Below, piece by piece: positions 33,113 to 42,700 of a stretch of 64,000 nucleotides of DNA. Source of the DNA: Pseudonocardia broussonetiae (GTDB lineage: Bacteria; Actinomycetota; Actinomycetes; Mycobacteriales; Pseudonocardiaceae). The notes below the pieces were generated by a model. It was given only the letters and a program-made list of their open reading frames with translations. It made no database searches and was not told the origin of the DNA. Positions within the stretch are counted from its first letter, which is position 1. Every line of letters starts with the position of its first letter. The stretch is from NCBI RefSeq assembly GCF_013155125.1, contig NZ_CP053564.1:3665501-3729500 (forward strand), read 5' to 3'. A program made the translations under genes and the position numbers.

Positions 33113-34123
33113 TCACGTCCCGGCGCGCCGCCGCACCTCCCGCGGCGGCGCGCCGAACCAGCGTCGCACCGCCCGCGTCAGCGCCGACTGCTCGGCGAGC
33201 CCGACCATCGCGGCGACCTGCGACAGCGGCAGGTCGGTGCGGGTGAGCAGGCGGTGCGCGGTGTCGCGGCGCACGTCGTCGAGGATCGCGCCGAACGTCG
33301 TGCCCTCGACGGCCAGGTAGCGCTGCAGGGTCCGCGGGTGCAGCGCCAGCAGCCGGGCGACGGCGTCGACCCGCGCGGGCGAGGTGCCCAGCGACTGCGC
33401 CAGCGCACCCCGGACGCGGGGCGCGACGATCCGCCCGGGCTCGGGGAAGTGGCTCTCCAGGAACTCGACGGCGATGCCGTGCAGCATCTCGTCGCCCCCG
33501 CGCACCGGGGTGGCGGCGAGCTCGGCCGGCACGCGGAGCACGGCGTGCGGGCGGTCGAACAGGACGTCGGCGCCGAAGAACGCGATGTAGCGCGACACCG
33601 GCGCGAGCGGCGGGTGCGGCAGGTGCGCCGCACGCAGCCCGTACGGCCCGGCGCGCAGCAGGCCGACGACGCGGTGCAGCAGCCCCAGGCCCAGGTCGAT
33701 CGACTGCGGCGGGATGGTCTCGGCGTCGCGGCTGCCGTAGCGCAGGCCGACGACGCCGCGCGCGCCCTCGGGATCGGGCACCTGCTCGACGCTCAGGGCG
33801 GGGCTGTGCACGAACAGGAAGCGCGAGGCGCAGTCCAGCGCGTCGCCCATCGTCTGGGCGCTCTCGACGGCGATCGCCAGCGGTCCCAGCACCTCGGGGC
33901 CCTGGTGCTCGGCCAGCCGCAGCCCGAGGTCGGGGCACCCGAGCTCGGCGGCGGCGGTCTCCAGGAGGCGGCCCGCGGTGTGCGCGGGGATCACGGCGTC
34001 GTCGACGTCGACGGCCTCCGGAGGCACGCGGAACCGGGCCAGCAGCGCGGCGCCGTCGCCGCCGAGCTCGTCGACCAGCGGTTGCAGACCCCGCAGCGCC
34101 GCGGCGCGCACCATGGACCCCAT
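33113..34123 (-). CDS. AraC family transcriptional regulator
   Basis: 336 residues from ATG 34123; ATG 34114 is an alternative, and neither has a strong ribosome-binding site. The N-terminal ligand-binding domain of the Arabinose_bd (OruR/ArgR-like) type covers residues 10-190. The C-terminal AraC helix-turn-helix pair (LLALHPRTLQRYLAVEGTTF, DLPLSQVAAMVGLAEQSALT) is followed by RRWFGAPPREVRR. It is divergent from the flavin monooxygenase operon, which it probably activates through the direct repeats at 34132-34169. Confidence 0.88.
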   Translation of the reverse strand: MGSMVRAAALRGLQPLVDELGGDGAALLARFRVPPEAVDVDDAVIPAHTAGRLLETAAAELGCPDLGLRLAEHQGPEVLGPLAIAVESAQTMGDALDCASRFLFVHSPALSVEQVPDPEGARGVVGLRYGSRDAETIPPQSIDLGLGLLHRVVGLLRAGPYGLRAAHLPHPPLAPVSRYIAFFGADVLFDRPHAVLRVPAELAATPVRGGDEMLHGIAVEFLESHFPEPGRIVAPRVRGALAQSLGTSPARVDAVARLLALHPRTLQRYLAVEGTTFGAILDDVRRDTAHRLLTRTDLPLSQVAAMVGLAEQSALTRAVRRWFGAPPREVRRRAGT

Positions 34124-34131
34124 GTCGCGCA

Positions 34132-34169
34132 AGGGTAAATGGTTGTCGTGCAGGGTCAAGTGGTGGTCG
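34132..34169. promoter_or_regulatory. Direct-repeat operator between araC-type gene and monooxygenase
   Basis: AGGGTAAATGGTTGTCG (34132-34148) and AGGGTCAAGTGGTGGTCG (34152-34169) are direct repeats 20 bases apart, two helical turns. That is the classic layout for AraC-family dimers. They occupy the divergent region, so the regulator would contact the monooxygenase promoter. Confidence 0.5.
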
Positions 34170-34192
34170 GCGCCGGCGGGCACACTGGGGCC

Positions 34193-35758
34193 GTGACCGC
34201 CGACCAGAGCAGCAGTGCCGTGACCCCGCCGGAGCACGTGGACGTCCTCGTCGTCGGAGCCGGGCTGTCCGGCATCGGCGCCGCGTGGCGCCTGCAGCAG
34301 GAGCGCCCGGGCTCCACGTACGCGATCATCGAGGCGCGCGACGCCATCGGCGGCACCTGGGACCTCTTCCGCTACCCGGGCGTGCGCTCGGACTCGGACA
34401 TGTTCACCCTCAGCTACCCGTTCCGGCCGTGGACCGACCCGAAGTCGATGGCCGACGGCGAGAGCATCCGGCGCTACATCACCGAGACCGCCGCCGAGGG
34501 CGGGATCGACCGGCACATCCGGTTCGGCACGCGCGTCGTGAGCGCGTCCTGGTCGTCGGCCGACGCCCGCTGGACGGTCCGCACGCGCTCCGCGGCCGGC
34601 GTGCAGGAGCTGACCTGCGGCTTCCTCTACGTCTGCACCGGCTACTACGACTACGCGCACGGCCACCAGCCCGCGTTCGCCGGGCTCGACGACTTCACGG
34701 GCGAGTTCGTCCACCCGCAGTCCTGGCCCGCCGACCTCGACCACACCGGCAAGCGGGTCGCCGTGATCGGCAGCGGCGCCACGGCCGTCACGCTCGTCCC
34801 GGCGATGGCCGGGACCGCCGCCCACGTGACGATGGTGCAGCGCTCCCCGTCGTACCTGACGGCGCTGCCCGGCACCGACGCGCTCGCCGACAGGCTGCGC
34901 CGCGTCCTGCCCGCCGGGCTCGCGCACAAGCTCGTGCGGGCCAAGAACGTCGCCCTGACGCAGGCGTTCTACCAGCTCAGCCGGCGCCGCCCGGAGCGCG
35001 TCAAGGCGATCCTGCGGAGCATCGCGCTGCGCTTCCTCAAGGACCCCGCGTACGTCGACGAGCACTTCACGCCGACCTACCAGCCCTGGGACCAGCGCCT
35101 GTGCGTCGTCCCGGACGGCGACTTCTTCCGCGCCGTCCGCCGCGGCGACGCGTCGGTCGTGACCGGGCACATCGACCGCTTCGTGCCCTCGGGCATCCGG
35201 ATGACGACCGGCGAGGTCGTGGAGGCCGACGTCGTGGTGTCGGCGACCGGGCTCTCCCTGCTGGCCTTCGGCGGCATCGAGCTGAGCGTCGACGGCACGC
35301 CGGTCGACCTCGGCGAGGAGGTCACGTACCGCGGCGTGATGCTCAGCGGCGTCCCCAACTTCGCGTACTGCATCGGCTACACCAACGCGTCGTGGACGCT
35401 GCGCGCCGACCTGTCCTCCCGCTACGTCACCCGCCTGCTCGGCTACATGCAGCGCCGCGGGTACGCCATCGCCACGCCGTCGCGCGAGGCCGCGGGGGAG
35501 GGGCGCCGGCCGCTGCTGGACCTCAGCTCGGGCTACGTGCAGCGCGCCATCGACCGCTTCCCGCGCCAGGGCGCCCGGAACCCGTGGACGACGCGCCAGA
35601 ACTACGTGCTCGACGCCCTCACCGCGCCGTGGGCCGACCTGCGCCGGGACATGGCGTTCACACCTGTGTCCGCGCCCGCGCCTGTGCCTGTGCCTGCGCC
35701 TGCGCCCGCCGCCCGTCCCGTTTCCCCGGAGACCGCCCTGCAGGAGAGCGCCCGATGA
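34193..35758 (+). CDS. FAD-dependent monooxygenase (Baeyer-Villiger/EthA-like)
   Basis: 521 residues from GTG 34193; the frame is open to 34139. The FAD motif DVLVVGAGLSGIGAAWRLQ is at the N-terminus. GGTWDLFRYPGVRSDSDMF and the second Rossmann motif VAVIGSGATAVTLVPAM are typical of class B flavin monooxygenases such as EthA/MymA. The C-terminal tail is an unusual Ala/Val-Pro run (APAPVPVPAPAPA). It likely inserts oxygen next to a ketone or oxidises a heteroatom. The operon continues with an SDR and an esterase-like hydrolase, fitting ketone to ester to alcohol plus acid. Confidence 0.9.
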   Translation: MTADQSSSAVTPPEHVDVLVVGAGLSGIGAAWRLQQERPGSTYAIIEARDAIGGTWDLFRYPGVRSDSDMFTLSYPFRPWTDPKSMADGESIRRYITETAAEGGIDRHIRFGTRVVSASWSSADARWTVRTRSAAGVQELTCGFLYVCTGYYDYAHGHQPAFAGLDDFTGEFVHPQSWPADLDHTGKRVAVIGSGATAVTLVPAMAGTAAHVTMVQRSPSYLTALPGTDALADRLRRVLPAGLAHKLVRAKNVALTQAFYQLSRRRPERVKAILRSIALRFLKDPAYVDEHFTPTYQPWDQRLCVVPDGDFFRAVRRGDASVVTGHIDRFVPSGIRMTTGEVVEADVVVSATGLSLLAFGGIELSVDGTPVDLGEEVTYRGVMLSGVPNFAYCIGYTNASWTLRADLSSRYVTRLLGYMQRRGYAIATPSREAAGEGRRPLLDLSSGYVQRAIDRFPRQGARNPWTTRQNYVLDALTAPWADLRRDMAFTPVSAPAPVPVPAPAPAARPVSPETALQESAR

Positions 35759-36600
35759 AGCCCTACCGGTTCGCCGGCCGCACCGCCGTCCTGACCGGTG
35801 CCGCCAGCGGCATCGGCGAGCAGCTCGCGCACGGCCTCGGCCTGCGCGGCAGCGACCTCGTGCTGGTCGACCGCGACGCCGAGCGCCTCGACGCCGTCGC
35901 CGCCGCGGTGCGCGAGCGGCACCCCGGGATCGCGGTGTCGACGAAGGTCGTCGACCTCGCCGACCGGGCCGCGACCGCCGCGCTCGCGCAGGAGGTCCTC
36001 GCCGAGCACCCGCGGATCGGGCTGCTGATCAACAACGCCGGGGTCGCGCTCGGCGGGCGGTTCGCGCAGCTCACGCTCGAGGAGTTCGAGTGGGTCATGG
36101 ACGTCAACTTCCGTGCGCCCGTCGTGCTCACCCACACGCTGCTGCCGGCGCTGACCGCCGAGCCCGGCGGGCACCTCGTCAACGTCTCCAGCCTGTACGG
36201 GCTGATCGGCCCGGCGGGGCAGTCGGCGTACTCGTCGAGCAAGTTCGCGATCCGCGGGTTCAGCGAGGTGCTGCGCCACGAGCTCGCGCCGCTGGGCACC
36301 GGCGTCACGCAGGTGCACCCCGGCGGGATCCGCACGCGCGTCGCGGAGAGCGCGCGGGTGGGGTCCGGGGTGTCGGCCGAGGAGGTCGAGCGGAGCCAGC
36401 AGGCGTTCCGGTCGCTGCTGACCTACCCGCCCGAGAAGGCGGCCGAGGAGATCCTCGACGGCGTCGAGCGCCGGCGGACGCGCGTGCTGATCGCGGCGAG
36501 CGCGAAGGTCCCCGACGTGCTGGCGCGCGTGCTGCCCGGCTCCTACGGCGGGGTGCTCGACAGGCTGACCGCCGTGCTGGCGAAGCGGGCGCGGGCGTGA
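35755..36600 (+). CDS. Short-chain dehydrogenase/reductase
   Basis: 281 residues, ATG overlapping the monooxygenase stop. The Rossmann motif is TAVLTGAASGIGEQLA, with LINNAGVALGG, VSSLYGLIGPAGQSAYSSSK (catalytic Ser, Tyr and Lys) and PGGIRTRVAE. SDRs of this type beside EthA/MymA-like monooxygenases oxidise or reduce the alcohol/ketone substrate. The stop overlaps the next start. Confidence 0.88.
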   Translation: MKPYRFAGRTAVLTGAASGIGEQLAHGLGLRGSDLVLVDRDAERLDAVAAAVRERHPGIAVSTKVVDLADRAATAALAQEVLAEHPRIGLLINNAGVALGGRFAQLTLEEFEWVMDVNFRAPVVLTHTLLPALTAEPGGHLVNVSSLYGLIGPAGQSAYSSSKFAIRGFSEVLRHELAPLGTGVTQVHPGGIRTRVAESARVGSGVSAEEVERSQQAFRSLLTYPPEKAAEEILDGVERRRTRVLIAASAKVPDVLARVLPGSYGGVLDRLTAVLAKRARA

Positions 36601-37460
36601 ACGGGGCGTTCGTCGACGTCCGCGGCGCGCGGGTCCGGGTGCACGAGAGCGGCGACCCCGCGCTCCCGCCGGTCGTGCTGCTGCACGGCATCGGCCGGAG
36701 CCTGGAGGACTGGGAGCCCCAGCACGAGCGCCTCGCCGACGACCACCGCGTGATCAGCCTCGACATGCCCGGCTTCGGGTTCTCGCAGCGCCTGCCCGGG
36801 CCGGTCACGCTGCGCTCGCTGGCCGACGGCGTGCTGGCGACGCTGGACGCCCTCGGCGAGCACCGCCCCGTGCACCTCATGGGCAACTCGCTCGGCGGGG
36901 CCGTCTCGCTGCAGGAGCTGGCGCTCGCGCCGGAGCGGGTGGCGACGCTGACGCTGGTCAACAGCGCCGGGTTCGGCAAGGAGGTGGCGATCGCGCTGCG
37001 CATCCTCGCCGTGCCCGGGGTAGGCAGGCGGCTGCTCGACGGGGTCGACCGCACGGCCGCACGGCGCACCGAGCGCGCCCTGTTCTTCGATCCCTCCTTC
37101 GTCACCGACGAGCGCGTCGAGCACGCGATGGAGGTGGCGCGGCAGCCCGGCCAGGCCGAGGTGTTCCTGGAGGCGGCCCGCGAGCTCGGGACGTTCCGCG
37201 GGATCCGGGCGGCGTGGCGGTCGGCGCTGCTCGAGGAGGTGGCCCGCCACCCCCGCCCCACGCTGGTGGTGTGGGGCGACCGCGACCTCGTCCTCCCGCC
37301 CCACCACCTGCGCGCCGCCCGGGCCCTGCTCCCGCACGCCCGCACCCACGTCTTCGCCGACACGGGGCACGTGCCACAGGTGGAGCGGGCGGACGAGTTC
37401 GCCCGGTTGGTGCGGAGGACGGTGCTGGCGGAGGTTCGGGAGCGGGTGGAGGCGGGGTAG
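36597..37460 (+). CDS. Alpha/beta hydrolase
   Basis: 287 residues from GTG 36597 (GTGA overlap). It shows VVLLHGIGRSLEDWEP (oxyanion region), nucleophile Ser in MGNSLGGAVSL near residue 99, acid Asp in LVVWGDRDLVLP and His in FADTGHVPQVER. It is esterase-like and could hydrolyse the ester made by the upstream Baeyer-Villiger-type enzyme. It is the last gene before a 1.6-kb repeat array. Confidence 0.88.
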   Translation: MNGAFVDVRGARVRVHESGDPALPPVVLLHGIGRSLEDWEPQHERLADDHRVISLDMPGFGFSQRLPGPVTLRSLADGVLATLDALGEHRPVHLMGNSLGGAVSLQELALAPERVATLTLVNSAGFGKEVAIALRILAVPGVGRRLLDGVDRTAARRTERALFFDPSFVTDERVEHAMEVARQPGQAEVFLEAARELGTFRGIRAAWRSALLEEVARHPRPTLVVWGDRDLVLPPHHLRAARALLPHARTHVFADTGHVPQVERADEFARLVRRTVLAEVRERVEAG

Positions 37461-39040
37461 GGCGGTCGTCGCCTTCCGCCCGTCGGGGTCGTGTCGGGGG
37501 TGGGCGGCGCACGCGTCGGTGTCCGGCGCAGGTCCGGAGGGGTGGGCGGCGCGGGTCGGCGGTGGGGCGCGTTCCGCGCAACGCGGGGCGTGGCGGGGAG
37601 CGGGAGGTGCGCACCCTTCGGCCTCCCGCGCATGTCCGGTCGGGTGCGCGGCGTCGGGAGGTGCGCAGTTCGGCGGACGGTGCTGCGTTCCGCGGAACGC
37701 GCGGGCTGGGCGCCGGCGCGTCCCCCCTGCCGTGATCACCGAGACCGTGACGCCGCGGCCCGCACGACGACCACCACGTCGCACTTCCGCGATCACCGGG
37801 GCCGGGCCGCCCCCTCCCGGCGGTGATCAAGGCAGGATGGTCGTGTTGGGTGATCCACTGACGACCATTCGCCTTCGATCGGCGGGCGGGGGCCGAGGGT
37901 GCGTCGGGGGGCGCGGGGCGGTGCGAGTCAGGTGGCTTGGTCGAGGGTGCGCGGGGCGGGCAGGTGCGGGTGCGGTGCGGGGCGCAGGCCGGAGCGTTCC
38001 GCGGAACGCGACGTCGCTGGGTGAGCGCGGGCTGCACCCGTCGGCTTCGAGCGCACGTTCGGACGTGTGCGAGCTGGGCGGTGCGCGGGTCGGCGGCGGT
38101 GAGGCGCGTTCCGCGGAACGCAGCGCTGGTGTGGGAGCGCGAGGTGCGCACCCTCCGGCCTCCCGCGCATGTCCGGTCGGGTGCACGGAGCCGGGAGGTG
38201 CGCAGTTCGGCGGACGGTGCTGCGTTCCGCGGAACGCGCGGGCTGGGCGTCGGCGCGTCCCGGCCCTGCCGTGATCACCGGGACCGTGCCGCCACGGTCC
38301 CCACAACGACCACCACGTCGCACTCCCGATGATCACCGGCCACTGTCCGCCCCCTCCCGGCGGTGATCAAGGGGAGATGGCCGTGCTGAGTGATCCACTG
38401 ATGACCATCCGCCCTTGATCGCCGGGTGGGGCGCGGGCGCACGGGGTGCGCGGGGGCGGGTGCGAGCCGGGTGGGTCGGTCGAGGGGGCACGGGGCGGGC
38501 GGGTGCGGGCGCGGGACGCAGGCCGGAGCGTTCCGCGGAACGCGGCGCTGGCGGGTGAGTCCGGGCTGCGCGCCCGTCGGCCTCCCGCACGTCCGGACGT
38601 CTGTGCGGCGCGGGTCGGCGGTGGGGCGCGTTCCGCGGAACGCGGTGCTGGCGGGGAGCGCGAGGTGCGCGCCCGTCGGCCTCCCGCATGTCTGGACGTG
38701 TGTGCGGCGCGGGTCGGCGGTGGGGCGCGTTCCGCGGAACGCGGCGCTGGCGGGTGAGTTCGGGCTGCACGCCCGTCGGCCTCCCGCCCACGTCCGGACG
38801 TGTGTGCGGCGCCGGGAGGTGCGCGGGGTGCTGCGTTCCGCGGAACGCGCGGGCCGGGCGCCAGGCGCGTCCCGCCCCTGCCGTGATCACGGGAACCGTG
38901 ACATCACGGCCCCCACGACGACCACCACGTCGCACTCTCGGTGATCACCAGCCCGGACCGCCCCATCCCGGCGGTGATCAAGGGGCGGATGGTGGTGAGT
39001 GATCCACTGACGACCATCCGCCCTTGATCGGCGGGCTGGG
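37461..39040. repeat. Composite tandem repeat array with nine 16-bp palindromes
   Basis: No convincing gene lies in this stretch. The palindrome GCGTTCCGCGGAACGC starts at 37685, 37994, 38106, 38222, 38528, 38628, 38727 and 38833, with a degenerate copy at 37569. Three long units each end in a conserved module of about 200 bases (37685-37890, 38222-38430, 38833-39040). The short palindrome-to-palindrome module (99-116 bases) occurs once, twice and three times in successive units. Each long module ends in a fold-back beginning GATCAAGG. Open frames across it read through the repeats on both strands and look fortuitous. Confidence 0.85.
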
Positions 39041-39161
39041 CCGGGGCCGAGCGCCCGAGTGCGGAACGCCCGGAAAGTCGTCGAGAACTGCTGTAACCCC
39101 GGCCCCCTCCCCGGAGTCCTTCCTGATGACACCACGAGCCACGCCGATCCTGGAGGACCCG

Positions 39162-39596
39162 ATGTCCGAGTGCTACGCCCCCGAGATGACCGACATGTCC
39201 CACGCCGTCGACACCACCGACGAGATCGAGCTCCCGCTCACGCCCGAGTACTCCGCCACCGACACGGCCCACGAGTACGTCGACCTCGACGGCGACGGCT
39301 ACACCGAGACCACCCTGATCGACTCCAACTACGACGGCCACATCGACGCGGTCCTCACCGACGTCGACGGCGACTTCTACGACGACGTGGCGCAGTTCGA
39401 CAACGTCCCGGCCGACGGGCTCTTCGTGGCCGATGTGGCCGCGGTCGCCGAGCAGGCCGACGGCCTGGCCGACCTGGTGTTCGACGACACCGACCTCAAC
39501 GGGATCTTCGACGTCGTCACCGCGGGCGGGGACGAGCCGCTGCCCTACGCGAACCCGTACGAGACCTCCGCCGGCGTCGCGCCCCTGGGCGTCTGA
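39162..39596 (+). CDS. Acidic protein with DxDxDG calcium-binding-like repeats
   Basis: 144 residues from ATG 39162 (GGAGG 39152-39156); ATG 39126 is an alternative. Strongly acidic. Residues about 40-90 repeat the pattern DLDGDGYTET, DSNYDGHIDAVLTD and DVDGDFYDDV, with a further DDTDLNGIFDVV, like EF-hand-type loops in dockerins and thrombospondin type 3 repeats. No signal peptide or membrane segment is seen. Calcium binding is likely but not shown. It lies between the repeat array and the formate dehydrogenase, 112 bases upstream and in the same direction. Any functional tie to formate oxidation is unknown. Confidence 0.75.
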   Translation: MSECYAPEMTDMSHAVDTTDEIELPLTPEYSATDTAHEYVDLDGDGYTETTLIDSNYDGHIDAVLTDVDGDFYDDVAQFDNVPADGLFVADVAAVAEQADGLADLVFDDTDLNGIFDVVTAGGDEPLPYANPYETSAGVAPLGV

Positions 39597-39708
39597 CTCC
39601 CGGCCGGTTCCGCGGAAACGGCACCCGCACCGCGTTTCGACCCCTCGCGCCCGGGTAGCCGGGCCGCGACGGGAGGCCGCCGGCGCCGCCCGCGAGGGGG
39701 AGTGCCGC

Positions 39709-42700
39709 GTGGGGATCCGGGACCTGCTGACGTCGTGGCCGGTGTACCGCCAGCTCACCGGGAACGACCCGCTGGGACGCGGCGCCGCGGCGCAGTCGCC
39801 CGGGCACGTCGGCCTGCGGCCGCGGACGGCCACGGCCGACCGCGTGGCGAAGTCGGTCTGCCCGTACTGCGCGGTGGGCTGCGCGCAGAAGGTGTACGTC
39901 CGCGACGAGCAGGTCGTGCAGATCGAGGGCGACCCCGACTCCCCGATCTCGCGCGGGCGCCTGTGCCCCAAGGGCTCGGCCAGCCTCCAGCTCGTGACGG
40001 GCCCGCAGCGCGAGGAGAAGGTCCGCTACCGCGCCCCGTACGCCACGGAGTGGACCGACCTCGACCTCGACACGGCGATGGACATGATCGCCGACCGCGT
40101 CCTCGCCGCCCGGGAGCGCGGCTGGCAGGACACCGACGAGCACGGCAACCGGCTGCGCCGCACGACCGGCTTCGCGAGCCTGGGCGGCGCCACGCTGGAC
40201 AACGAGGAGAACTACCTCATCAAGAAGCTGTTCACCGCGCTCGGGGCGATCCAGATCGAGAACCAGGCCCGTATTTGACACTCCGCCACCGTCCCCGGTC
40301 TGGGGGCCTCCTTCGGGCGCGGCGGCGCCACCGACTACCAGCAGGACCTCGCGAACTCCGACTGCATCGTGATCATGGGCTCGAACATGGCCGAGGCCCA
40401 CCCGGTTGGGTTCCAGTGGGTCATGGAGGCGAAGGCGCGCGGCGCCCGCGTGTTCCACATCGACCCGCGCTTCACGCGGACCAGCGCGCTCGCCGACACC
40501 TACGTCCCGATCCGCGCCGGCACCGACATCGCGTTCCTCGGCGGCGTGATCCACCACGTCCTGGAGAACGACCTGGACTTCCGCGAGTACGTGACGGCGT
40601 ACACGAACGCCTCCTTCCTGGTGGACGAGCGCTACGCCGACACCGAGGACCTCGACGGCCTGTTCAGCGGCTACGACGCCGCGACCGCGAGCTACGACGG
40701 GCAGACCTGGCGCTACGAGAACACCGAGGCGACGGGTGAGGCCAGCCCGGAGGGGGCGAAGGAGCAGACCGAGGCGCTGCAGGCGGGCTCGGGCGGGCCG
40801 TCGCTGGAGAACGTCGGCGGGATCGTCCAGGACCCGACGCTGCAGCACCCGCGGTGCGTCTTCCAGATCCTCAAGCGCCACTACGCCCGCTACACCCCGG
40901 AGATGGTGGAGCGGGTGTGCGGGACGCCGCCGGAGCTGTTCCGCGCGGTGTGCGACGCGTGGACGGCCAACTCGACGCGCGACCGCACGTCCGCGCTGGT
41001 CTACAGCGTCGGGTGGACCCAGCACAGCGTCGGCGCGCAGTACATCCGCGCGGGCTCCATCGTGCAGCTGCTGCTGGGCAACATCGGGCGACCGGGCGGC
41101 GGGGTGTTCGCGCTGCGCGGGCACGCGAGCATCCAGGGCTCCACCGACATCCCGACGCTGTTCAACCTGCTCCCGGGCTACCTGCCGATGCCGACCGCCG
41201 GCCTGCACCCGGACCTGGCGGCGTACGTCGACCACCTGCGGGCCGACTGCCAGAAGGGGTTCTGGTACGACGCCGACACCTACGTCGTCTCGCTGCTCAA
41301 GGAGTACTTCGGCGAGCACGCCACGCCGGAGAACGACTTCGGGTTCGACTGGCTTCCGGCGATCGACGGCGACCACGGCACGTTCCGCACGGTCATGGAC
41401 ATGGTCGACGGGAAGGTGTCGGGCTACTTCGTGCTCGGCCAGAACCCCGCGGTCGGCTCGGTGCACGGCAAGCTGCAGCGCCTGGGCATGGCCAACCTCG
41501 ACTGGCTCGTCGTCCGCGACCTCGCCATGATCGAGAGCGCCACGTTCTGGAAGGACGGCCCGGAGGTCGAGACCGGGGAGATCGTCCCCGAGCAGTGCCG
41601 CACCGAGGTGTTCTTCCTCCCCGCCGCGTCGCACGTGGAGAAGGAGGGGACGTTCACCCAGACCCAGCGGATGCTGCAGTGGCGGGAGAAGGCCGTCGAG
41701 CCGAAGGGCGACCAGCGCTCCGAGCTCTGGTTCACCTACCACCTGGGCCGCCGGATCCGGGAGCGCGTCGCGGCGTCCACGGACCCGCGCGACGAGCCGC
41801 TGCAGAAGCTGGCCTGGGACTACGCGATGCACGGCGACGAGCCGTCCGCCGACGACGTGCTGCGCCGGATCAACGGCGTCGACCTGACGACGGGCGAGCC
41901 GGTGAACGCCTACACCGAGCTGAAGGCCGACGGCACGACGATGGCCGGCTGCTGGATCTACAGCGGCGTGTACGCCGACGGCGTCAACCAGGCCGCGCGC
42001 CGCAAGCCCCACGACGTGCAGGGACCCTACGAGAACGAGTGGGGCTGGACGTGGCCCGCGAACCGGCGGCTGCTCTACAACCGGGCGTCCGCCGACCCGC
42101 AGGGCCGGCCGTGGAGCGAGCGCAAGAAGCTGGTCTGGTGGGACGCCGAGCGCGGCGAGTGGACCGGCGACGACGTGCCGGACTTCCCGAAGGACGTCCC
42201 GCCCGACCACGTCCCGCCCGACGGCTCCTGCGGGCCCGCGGCCCTGCGCGGTGACGACCCGTTCATCATGCAGGCCGACGGCAAGGCCTGGCTGTACGCG
42301 CCGCACGGCGTCGTCGACGGGCCGCTGCCGACGCACTACGAGCCGCACGAGTCGCCGGTGCGCAACCCGCTCTACACCCAGCAGGGCAGCCCGACGCGCA
42401 AGGTCTACGGGCGCCCGGACAACCCGTCGAACCCGTCGCCGCCCGAGGCGCACTCGGAGGTGTTCCCGTTCGTGCTCACCGCGGCGCGGCTCACCGAGCA
42501 CCACACCGCGGGCGGGATGAGCCGGCAGCTGCCCTACCTGGCGGAGCTGCAGCCGGAGCTGTTCGTCGAGGTGTCGCCCGAGCTCGCACGGGTCCGCGGG
42601 CTGACGCACCTGGGCACCGCGCACGTCGTCACCAGCCGGGCGGCGGTGCAGGCGCGCGTCGTCGTCACCGACCGGATGGCGCCGCTGCGCGTCGACGACC

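Noticed and set aside
37569..38848. Possible CRISPR array
   Set aside because: The repeated 16-bp palindrome is separated by 99-309 bases of sequence that is itself repeated, not by unique 30-40-base spacers, and no cas genes are present.
37214..38944. Overlapping open frames of 65-417 codons across the repeat array
   Set aside because: All six frames are open because of extreme GC. Peptides simply repeat the DNA modules, with no start signals or consistent frame.
39433..40278. Stand-alone 281-residue protein ending at TGA 40278
   Set aside because: It is the front part of the selenocysteine formate dehydrogenase. The frame, catalytic context and SECIS show the TGA is decoded.
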